DNA of 6,142 nt. It comes from Archaeoglobales archaeon. Its GTDB lineage: Archaea; Halobacteriota; Archaeoglobi; Archaeoglobales; Archaeoglobaceae. The stretch lies in assembly GCA_003662985.1 (NCBI GenBank), contig QMZD01000118.1, positions 1 to 6,142 of the forward strand, in the 5' to 3' direction. Both the position numbers and the translations under genes were made by a program. The notes beneath the pieces were generated by a model. It did no database searches. It was given only the letters and a program-made list of their open reading frames with translations, and was not told where the DNA came from. Below are positions 1-6,142 of the stretch, in pieces (positions within the stretch are counted from its first letter, which is position 1; the number at the start of each line of letters is the position of its first letter).

Positions 1-1
1 A

Positions 2-28
2 CCCTATTAGGGGATAAATAATATTTAT
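2..28. repeat. Two adjacent palindromes, the second AT-rich and TATA-like
   Basis: Positions 2-12 read CCCTA-T-TAGGG, a perfect palindrome around one central base. Positions 14-28 read ATAAATA-A-TATTTAT, a second perfect palindrome one base further on. A run of seven T follows at 30-36. The AT-rich palindrome could act as a TATA box in either direction. Read leftward, the CCCTA/TAGGG element would lie between the TATA box and the expected start of a gene outside the window, where an operator would be placed. This is inference, because the gene it might serve is not visible. The T run could instead end a rightward transcript entering from the left. Confidence 0.35.
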
Positions 29-162
29 GTTTTTTTCTTATACGATCTAGTTTTCCGGGAAAAATGGTCGGGTTGGACAGTATCTTGGAAAGTTACACCC
101 TAAGAATGGAAGAGTTAAGGTTAATAAATAGTCAGCAGGCTCAGTATTTTTAGATGCATCGT

Positions 163-1017
163 TCAACTTAAGATTTTCTTTTCCAGCTTTTTCGCATACT
201 CTTTATCATTATACGCCTTGAGACGCTTTAGAGTTGTGTCATATAGATCTATTATTTCTTCCTCAAGGGCTGTTTGATAGTTTGCGGATGGATCTATTTC
301 TTCCAGCATCTGAATGAGGAGGCTTCTTTCTTCTCTTGGCATTACCTTGGGATCCGTCATCGCTGCAGCTCTGGCATAGATTCCCTCATCCAGCAAGTGC
401 CTTAAAGCCTTAAATGGTAGCTCATAGTACTTTCCAATTGCTCCCGTCCTCAGAGTGAATCCCTCAGGAGTTGCGGCTTTTATCGATACTCTGACGTAGA
501 TCTTCTCTTTAAAATCTGCAAGTCTTTTGACATAACTCCTATCATTTCCTAGCAGTATTCCGTTTGTTTCTAGGATAAAGAAATATTCAGAGTTGTTAAC
601 GATTTCAAGGAGCTTTAGGAGATGCTTCTTACCGATGGTTGGTTCACAACCCGACAGACGGAGCTTGTCTACAGCTGGAATTCTCTTCTTCCAGTATTTG
701 GAGTAGGTTATGCCCTCTTTTGCCGCTTTAAAGAGCTCAAATGCGGCCTGCTCTGGGGAATAGAATCTTCCATACCTCTCGGGAAAATCTCTACTCCAGC
801 CGGACCAGCAGTATATGCATCTTAGGCAGCAACCAACGGCATAACCAGTGGCAATTCCTCTGTAAACGGGGACAGAATAGAACGAGGTGTATTTCCTGAG
901 CTGCCCTTCAGCTGTGCTTTTGGTTACTATTTCCTCAGTCTGCTTAGCGAGATCTAGAGGATTAAATGGCTTAAAATCAGGGGTTAAATACCTCTGGTAA
1001 TTCATCCGATAGTTCAT
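163..1017 (-). CDS. Radical SAM superfamily protein, substrate unknown
   Basis: The 284-residue protein carries the radical SAM cluster motif CX3CX2C at Cys63, Cys67 and Cys70, followed by Trp71; Cys64 sits within the motif. SGCEP at 122-126 stands where the family's GGE-type SAM-binding motif is expected, ETNG at 150-153 follows, and a VRVSIKA strand lies at 175-181. These fit a TIM-barrel enzyme that cleaves S-adenosylmethionine with a 4Fe-4S cluster. I see no C-terminal cysteine cluster of the SPASM type, so only one cluster is expected. The last 40 residues are a charged helix. The gene lies downstream of a DUF362 gene with an ATGA overlap (ATG at 1017, upstream stop at 1014-1016), so the two are probably translationally coupled. 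A second in-frame ATG at 1005 is a possible start; GGTGA at 1019-1023 is very close to the first ATG and decides neither. Superfamily assignment is firm, while substrate and pathway are unknown. Confidence 0.88.
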   Translation of the reverse strand: MNYRMNYQRYLTPDFKPFNPLDLAKQTEEIVTKSTAEGQLRKYTSFYSVPVYRGIATGYAVGCCLRCIYCWSGWSRDFPERYGRFYSPEQAAFELFKAAKEGITYSKYWKKRIPAVDKLRLSGCEPTIGKKHLLKLLEIVNNSEYFFILETNGILLGNDRSYVKRLADFKEKIYVRVSIKAATPEGFTLRTGAIGKYYELPFKALRHLLDEGIYARAAAMTDPKVMPREERSLLIQMLEEIDPSANYQTALEEEIIDLYDTTLKRLKAYNDKEYAKKLEKKILS

Positions 1018-1787
1018 CTCACCACGATCTTTATTTTATTGAGATCCGCGATTCCAAGACCACTTTCAGCTGCAAGCCTTATATGTCCTATGGAAAGGGA
1101 ATTTAAGCCTAAATAGCTTGCGGCTACGGTATCTGCAGCTACAGGATCGTCCGAGATTATCATCAAACCCATTTTCTTGGGCCTTGATGAAAGTTCTCCT
1201 CCTAAGCCCGCGATTCTTCCATCTATGACTGCCAAAGATGGCCTGAGATACGTATTAATGTCTACTATGCTCTCATCGAGCTTTCGGTGGAATCTTCCCT
1301 TCTTCGCCACCCTTCCCTTAACTCCAAGAGTCGCTCCAAGCATGTTCTTCAACGATAACGAAACTCCAGTAATGGAGTGCTCTTTCAAAATCGGAACTGA
1401 AACAAGGTAGGAGTCTTTAAGCGTTAGTGGGAACTCAAATTCCTTAAGGAAAAGAGCATTGGGGTTTCTTCTTATCTCATATCCATCTACGTTAAGATCT
1501 ACTAATTTTGCATATTTTTCAAGTTTCTTATAACCAAGTTTTTCAAAAGCCTCGACGGTCTCACACCACCCAGAACCTTCAGCGATTATAACCTCGTATC
1601 CCCTCTTCCAGTAGTACTTCGCCAGAATTTCGACCACATCAACAGGAGTTGTTGTGGGAGGCGGATTTGCGTTTATTAAGTTCGGTTTCAGAACAATTTT
1701 TTGTAGTGTTGGGGAAGGAAAACCTTCAAGTGTCTCTTCAAGTTTCATTTCATCTTTAATTATCACAACCCTACTGCTCATTTCCAT
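1014..1787 (-). CDS. DUF362 domain protein
   Basis: The 257-residue protein has the pattern of the DUF362 family. KPNL is at 34-37, a TTTPVDVV stretch at 45-52, AEGSG at 69-73, PILKEH at 132-137, LSLKNMLG at 144-151, RFHRKLDESIVDIN at 165-178 and DPVAADTVAA at 214-223. Many DUF362 proteins carry a ferredoxin-like 4Fe-4S domain, but this one has a single cysteine (Cys75) and no such domain, so it cannot bind a cluster alone. There is no signal peptide or membrane segment, so a cytoplasmic protein is expected. The biochemical role of the family is not settled to my knowledge. The gene is first in a two-gene unit with the radical SAM enzyme. An in-frame ATG at 1781 is an alternative start. No Shine-Dalgarno sequence is evident, and a TATA-like element about 22 bases upstream suggests a leaderless message. 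Family call is good, function unknown. Confidence 0.85.
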   Translation of the reverse strand: MEMSSRVVIIKDEMKLEETLEGFPSPTLQKIVLKPNLINANPPPTTTPVDVVEILAKYYWKRGYEVIIAEGSGWCETVEAFEKLGYKKLEKYAKLVDLNVDGYEIRRNPNALFLKEFEFPLTLKDSYLVSVPILKEHSITGVSLSLKNMLGATLGVKGRVAKKGRFHRKLDESIVDINTYLRPSLAVIDGRIAGLGGELSSRPKKMGLMIISDDPVAADTVAASYLGLNSLSIGHIRLAAESGLGIADLNKIKIVVR

Positions 1788-1799
1788 TACAATACTCTG

Positions 1800-1827
1800 T
1801 GAACCTATTTAACAATTTGGAGGTTCA
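1800..1827. repeat. Inverted repeat flanking a TATA element; possible operator
   Basis: TGAACCT at 1800-1806 and AGGTTCA at 1821-1827 are exact reverse complements separated by 14 bases. The arms lie either side of the TATA-like element of the minus-strand DUF362 gene. Two turns of helix between arm centres (about 21 bases) would suit a dimeric regulator binding one face of the DNA and blocking TBP. No protein partner can be named. Confidence 0.35.
1806..1812 (-). promoter_or_regulatory. TATA-like element of the DUF362/radical SAM unit
   Basis: Read on the minus strand, 1812 to 1806 is TTAAATA, with AAATTG just upstream as a possible BRE. Its centre lies about 22 bases from the ATG at 1787 and 28 from the in-frame ATG at 1781. 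That is the usual archaeal distance from TATA box to transcription start, so the message would have almost no leader. This agrees with the lack of a ribosome binding site. Assigned from position and composition only. Confidence 0.4.
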
Positions 1828-2029
1828 AACTCAAATCATGTATCATTAGCTTGTTGTCTTTTCCCGAAATTATTTCCTAGTCAACTAAACAGCTACTTGA
1901 AGTTAGATGAAAAACAAAAAGTGGAGATAAGAAAAAGAGAAACAAAGAAGGAAACAAAAGGAATAGCAGAAATGAGTTTCAACATAGAGCAAAATCTTCA
2001 GGTTTGAAAGACCCCTTTGGAGAATAGGG

Positions 2030-2083
2030 TTGGGCTATCTTTGGAAAAGTGAATCATCCACAAACGAATGGGAAGATAGCCAA
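2030..2083. repeat. Inverted repeat with 11-bp arms and one bulge
   Basis: The left arm at 2030-2041 and the right arm at 2073-2083 pair over 11 base pairs once one G of the left GGG run is bulged out. The uninterrupted core is GGCTATCTT (2033-2041) against AAGATAGCC (2073-2081). The loop is 31 bases. A smaller CCCT/AGGG hairpin (2013-2016 with 2026-2029) lies just before it. The element is upstream of the zinc-ribbon promoter and would not be in that gene's leaderless message, so it is either a DNA-level element, part of another transcript, or a relic. Confidence 0.4.
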
Positions 2084-2115
2084 GATGGGTATTTTGACAT
2101 GATAATGAATTTAAT

Positions 2116-2131
2116 CGCAAATATTATATAT
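2116..2131 (+). promoter_or_regulatory. BRE/TATA promoter of the zinc-ribbon gene
   Basis: CGCAAATA at 2116-2123 resembles a BRE, and TTATATAT at 2124-2131 is a strong TATA box. The TATA centre is about 25 bases before the ATG at 2153, so transcription should begin at or next to that ATG. The bases before the ATG are AT-rich and contain no Shine-Dalgarno sequence, which supports a leaderless message. Confidence 0.65.
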
Positions 2132-2152
2132 ATCATAAATTTTTTGTTTATC

Positions 2153-2626
2153 ATGTTAAAAAAATGTAGAGAATGTGGAGAAACTTTGATAGATGGGCCA
2201 CCTCAGGAAAGATCAGCCGAATCGGAAAGGTTCAAAGTTACTATAAAAGGCATACCAACAAAGATCTGCCCAAGGGGATGTGATGGATTCTACTGGTATT
2301 CACCAGACTTGGGAATGGAAGTGATAGACACGCTTGATGGTAAATCAGAAAATATCGCCCGTCTGAAGGGTTTTTTCAGGTACCGTCAATTATGCAGGAA
2401 TTGCAAAAAGGAGCTTGAACCTGCGGAAAATAAGGTTTTTAAGTTTGAAAAGAAGTGCAGAAAAGGTACTGTAATCGAGATGATTATTTCTGCACCTTCC
2501 CTGTTCTGCAGTCGATGTAATCTCTATTTTCTACCTGCACAAACTGCCTCATGGGGGGATAGCTATTACGGGGAACTTACGGATGTTATTGCCAAAGCGT
2601 TAAGCAAGGATCTGATCTGGAAATAA
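2153..2626 (+). CDS. Tandem zinc-ribbon protein, YgiT/MqsA-like CxxC pattern
   Basis: I place the start at the ATG at 2153 (157 residues). The frame is open from a TTG at 2030, but the TATA box at 2124-2131 lies inside that extension, and the cysteine domain begins five residues after this ATG. The protein has two similar halves. In the first, Cys5-X2-Cys8 is followed about 30 residues later by Cys39-X3-Cys43, preceded by VTIKGIPTKI. In the second, Cys81-X2-Cys84 is followed by Cys119-X2-Cys122, preceded by MIISAPSLF. Each half could bind one zinc. The first half strongly recalls the YgiT-type zinc finger found at the N terminus of MqsA antitoxins. There is no XRE DNA-binding domain and no toxin gene beside it, so an antitoxin role is not supported. 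Cys102 is an extra cysteine. It lies upstream of hsr1 in the same direction but has its own promoter. Function unknown. Confidence 0.75.
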   Translation: MLKKCRECGETLIDGPPQERSAESERFKVTIKGIPTKICPRGCDGFYWYSPDLGMEVIDTLDGKSENIARLKGFFRYRQLCRNCKKELEPAENKVFKFEKKCRKGTVIEMIISAPSLFCSRCNLYFLPAQTASWGDSYYGELTDVIAKALSKDLIWK

Positions 2627-2641
2627 AATTGGAAATGAAAC

Positions 2642-2652
2642 ATTATTTTTAT
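2642..2652 (+). terminator. Possible T-rich terminator after the zinc-ribbon gene
   Basis: ATTATTTTTAT at 2642-2652 is a short T-rich tract beginning 16 bases after the stop codon. Archaeal RNA polymerase often terminates at such tracts without a hairpin. It is short, so the call is weak. Confidence 0.3.
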
Positions 2653-2809
2653 TGATGGTATTACTGTAAAAGACCCACATGAGCTTAGATGATGGGAAAA
2701 TCCTGGTAGGCTTTTCTTAGAAGATTACCTTGAATCTAGTTATGTGGAAGATACATGAAAGTGTTTGATGTGGAAATAATTTTAGGAAACTACGTTGTCA
2801 TTAGCTTAT

Positions 2810-2824
2810 CGAAAATTTTATATA
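2810..2824 (+). promoter_or_regulatory. BRE/TATA promoter of the heat-shock operon
   Basis: CGAAAA at 2810-2815 fits the archaeal BRE, and TTTATATA at 2817-2824 is a strong TATA box. The expected start of transcription, about 25 bases downstream of the TATA centre, falls near 2845-2848. This leaves a leader of about 30 bases that includes the ribosome binding site of hsr1. The predicted start lies inside the operator palindrome at 2834-2848, the arrangement expected of a repressed promoter. Confidence 0.75.
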
Positions 2825-2833
2825 TTGCAAAAC

Positions 2834-2848
2834 TTAACTTTAAGTTAG
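2834..2848 (+). promoter_or_regulatory. HSR1-type operator (autoregulatory site)
   Basis: The site reads TTAAC-N5-GTTAG, differing by one base from the CTAAC-N5-GTTAG motif reported for the A. fulgidus heat-shock regulator HSR1. The core 2835-2847 is a perfect palindrome, TAACTT-T-AAGTTA. It lies just downstream of the TATA box and over the predicted start of transcription, so a bound dimer should block initiation or promoter escape. The sequence match and geometry are seen directly; binding by the HSR1 encoded next to it is inferred from the known case. Confidence 0.8.
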
Positions 2849-2864
2849 TAACAAAAAGGTCAGT

Positions 2865-2870
2865 AGGTGA
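2865..2870 (+). promoter_or_regulatory. Ribosome binding site deciding the hsr1 GTG start
   Basis: AGGTGA lies four bases before the GTG at 2875. Together with the promoter at 2810-2824 it shows that the protein begins at this GTG. The in-frame ATG at 2755 is upstream of the TATA box and would not be in the message. Confidence 0.7.
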
Positions 2871-2874
2871 TAGA

Positions 2875-3558
2875 GTGGTATCCGTAGATACGATACTGGA
2901 AATCCTGGGGAATGATAGCAGGAGAAGGATTCTCTCCCTGCTGGCCAAAAAACCATGTTACGTTAGCGAAATATCCTATGCCCTGAAGATGGCACCGAAG
3001 GCGGTGATAGAGCATCTTGAGAAGCTCGAGAAGGCTGGCTTAATCAGGAGTTTCGAGGATGGAAGGAGGAGATACTATTACATAGACAGAAACATGAGGC
3101 TCGAGATCTCAATAGCTCCTCACATATTCAAAACAAGTCTCGTTAACGAAGTGGATAACATGGATAAGCTGATGAAGGAATTCTTCACGATTCAAAAGAA
3201 GATAAGTGAGATATCATCGAGATTCATGGAGAGCACACTCGCAGATATTTATAGAAGTCTGAGAAGCGTCGAAGAAATCCAGAGAAAGTTTTCAATGATC
3301 CAGAGTTACCTCTCATTGAGGGCTAGTGAAATCTTTGAGAGATTCCTAGATGAGATAGATAGGTGTGTGGAGGATGATTACGAGAAAATAGTTCTCCTTG
3401 CCCTCTCAAAAGGTGCTAAGAGAATCTCAGACATATCTGAAGAGTTTGGCGTTCCGTACGCTGAGGTTGAGAGGGCAATTGAGAGATTAAAGAAAAAAGG
3501 TGTTGTTGAAGAGGTAAGAAATAGAAGAGGTTATGAAATTATAATAAAGTGTAAATAA
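2875..3558 (+). CDS. hsr1: Heat-shock transcriptional regulator HSR1, two winged helices
   Basis: The 227-residue protein has an ArsR-like winged-helix domain at about residues 4-75: helices in TILEILGNDSRRRILSLL, a helix-turn-helix over 29-56 with recognition helix APKAVIEHLEKLEKAGL, and a wing ending RRRYYYI. A long helical stretch (about 95-165) rich in Ile, Phe and Leu heptad-like spacing probably mediates dimer contacts. A second winged helix lies at about 167-224 (ISDISEEFGVPYAEVERAIERLKKKGVV, then a basic hairpin). No ArsR metal-binding cysteine motif is visible. Position before cdc48 and hsp20 matches AF1298 (HSR1) of A. fulgidus, which was reported to bind its own promoter. The same type of operator lies over the start site here, so autorepression relieved by heat is the likely mode. 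The start is GTG at 2875, chosen for the AGGTGA site and the promoter position. Cdc48 follows after 31 bases. Confidence 0.87.
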   Translation: MVSVDTILEILGNDSRRRILSLLAKKPCYVSEISYALKMAPKAVIEHLEKLEKAGLIRSFEDGRRRYYYIDRNMRLEISIAPHIFKTSLVNEVDNMDKLMKEFFTIQKKISEISSRFMESTLADIYRSLRSVEEIQRKFSMIQSYLSLRASEIFERFLDEIDRCVEDDYEKIVLLALSKGAKRISDISEEFGVPYAEVERAIERLKKKGVVEEVRNRRGYEIIIKCK

Positions 3559-5788
<2,230 letters not shown>

Positions 5789-5804
5789 TGGATTTGATAT
5801 TTAG

Positions 5805-5824
5805 TTTGGTTAAATTTGGTTGAA
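5805..5824 (+). repeat. Tandem 10-base repeat between cdc48 and hsp20
   Basis: TTTGGTTAAA at 5805-5814 is followed at once by TTTGGTTGAA at 5815-5824, differing at one base. It occupies the 57-base gap between the cdc48 stop and the hsp20 start. A weak TATA-like GATATTTA precedes it at 5796-5803. No HSR1-type palindrome is present in this gap, so hsp20 is most simply read from the operon promoter. Confidence 0.4.
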
Positions 5825-5828
5825 TAAA

Positions 5829-5840
5829 AAGGAGGTGGTG
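5829..5840 (+). promoter_or_regulatory. Ribosome binding site of hsp20
   Basis: AAGGAGGTGGTG contains a full GGAGGTG match eight bases before the ATG at 5846. It supports that start codon and strong translation independent of cdc48. Confidence 0.65.
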
Positions 5841-5845
5841 TAAAA

Positions 5846-6142
5846 ATGCCATGGAAGAGGAGGAGAAGGGATTGGGATGATATATTCGATGAGATGTTCG
5901 ACATGCTGAGCTTCCCATTTAGCGAGGAGTTCGATGAGATCTTCAGAAGGATTACAAGGGACTTCAACGAAATTTTCAGAAGTGCCCCGGAGTCAAGACC
6001 GTTTGTCAGGGGTTTCTCTATAAGAATTGGCCCAGATGGAAAACCTGAGATCAAGGAATTTGGCACGAAATTCGAAACTCTGAGGAGTGAAACTGGAATC
6101 GAAGAGAGAAAGCCGCTCATCGATGTCATGGAAACGGATGAT
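5846..6142 (+). CDS. hsp20: Small heat-shock protein Hsp20, partial (3' end outside window)
   Basis: The first 99 codons are present and the frame is open at the window end. The N-terminal arm begins with a basic MPWKRRRRDW and has three Phe-rich units, DDIFDEMFD (11-19), DEIFRRITRD (30-39) and NEIFRSA (41-47). Such disordered or helical arms of small heat-shock proteins control oligomer assembly and grip unfolded clients. A basic and glycine-containing stretch, FVRGFSIRIGPDGKPEIKEFG (split here as FVRGFSIRIG at 53-62 and PDGKPEIKEFG at 63-73), is typical of archaeal Hsp20 proteins. RKPLIDVMETDD at the very end is the usual entry to the alpha-crystallin domain, which lies beyond the window. 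The protein is an ATP-independent holding chaperone of the cytoplasm. As the third gene behind hsr1 and cdc48, it matches AF1296 of A. fulgidus and is expected to be heat induced. Confidence 0.88.
   Translation, partial: MPWKRRRRDWDDIFDEMFDMLSFPFSEEFDEIFRRITRDFNEIFRSAPESRPFVRGFSIRIGPDGKPEIKEFGTKFETLRSETGIEERKPLIDVMETDD

Larger units (their letters stand above)
1788..2152. other. Intergenic region between divergent genes, no convincing gene
   Basis: This gap separates the minus-strand DUF362 gene from the plus-strand zinc-ribbon gene. It holds the TATA element and inverted repeat at 1800-1827, a half-site resembling the HSR1 operator at 1895-1906, a purine-rich stretch at 1909-1976 (8 pyrimidines in 68 bases), an inverted repeat at 2030-2083, and the BRE/TATA of the zinc-ribbon gene at 2116-2131. 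Short open frames cross it, but none has a good start, ribosome site or recognisable motif. No tRNA or C/D-box guide RNA pattern was found. Confidence 0.6.

Noticed and set aside
64..153. A 29-codon plus-strand open frame starting ATG at 64
   Set aside because: The ribosome site is weak, no motif is recognisable, and the length is within chance. An AT-rich TATA-like element lies upstream at 14-28, so it is not excluded, but it is not supportable as a gene.
1177..1410. Plus-strand open frame of 77 codons opposite the DUF362 gene, and one of 67 codons at 622-825 opposite the radical SAM gene
   Set aside because: Both lie entirely within conserved motifs of the minus-strand genes and show no features of their own.
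1820..1836. GGTTCAAACTC, resembling the T-arm (B box) of a tRNA
   Set aside because: The flanking bases do not form a T-stem and no acceptor, D or anticodon arms are found nearby.
1897..2007. Charged 37-codon frame starting TTG at 1897
   Set aside because: The Lys/Glu/Arg composition follows from the purine-rich DNA. There is no ribosome site or promoter at a suitable distance.
2035..2100. Minus-strand 21-codon frame starting ATG at 2100
   Set aside because: It is too short, lacks a ribosome site, and coincides with the inverted repeat.
2660..2760. ATGATGG resembling the C box of an archaeal C/D guide RNA
   Set aside because: No D box (CTGA) or internal C'/D' boxes lie at the needed spacing.

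Overview
The window looks like a piece of an archaeal chromosome, most likely from the Archaeoglobales. The evidence is a gene trio of winged-helix regulator, Cdc48 and Hsp20 that matches the published Archaeoglobus fulgidus heat-shock operon (AF1298-AF1297-AF1296). It also has archaeal BRE/TATA promoters, probable leaderless starts and strong GGAGGTG ribosome binding sites inside the operon. Species was not determined.

Left part (1-1787). After a short non-coding edge with two adjacent palindromes (2-28), two minus-strand genes form a tight unit. A DUF362 protein (1014-1787) is transcribed first and overlaps a radical SAM enzyme (163-1017) by an ATGA junction. Neither has a specific function I can name. 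A TATA-like element inside an inverted repeat (1800-1827) lies upstream of the DUF362 gene.

Middle part (1788-2874). About 365 bases without a convincing gene hold a purine-rich stretch and a long-armed inverted repeat (2030-2083). A small zinc-ribbon gene follows (2153-2626). It appears to be leaderless, and its protein seems to carry two copies of a YgiT/MqsA-like CxxC ribbon. A further 248-base gap ends in the heat-shock promoter: BRE/TATA at 2810-2824 and a near-perfect HSR1-type operator (2834-2848) placed over the expected transcription start.

Right part (2875-6142). The heat-shock operon consists of hsr1 (2875-3558, GTG start), cdc48 (3590-5788, ATG start) and hsp20 (5846 to beyond the window end). 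HSR1 has a winged helix at each end and probably represses its own operon by sitting on the start site. Cdc48 is a full two-ring AAA+ unfoldase with aromatic pore loops in both rings and a C-terminal HbYX tail (Met-Tyr-Ala) suited to docking on the 20S proteasome. Hsp20 is a holding chaperone cut off where its alpha-crystallin domain begins. Together they form one self-controlled module that holds unfolded protein (Hsp20) and unfolds or feeds it to degradation (Cdc48). The operon itself is known biology; the less described material is the tandem zinc-ribbon protein, the structured intergenic DNA and the DUF362/radical SAM pair.
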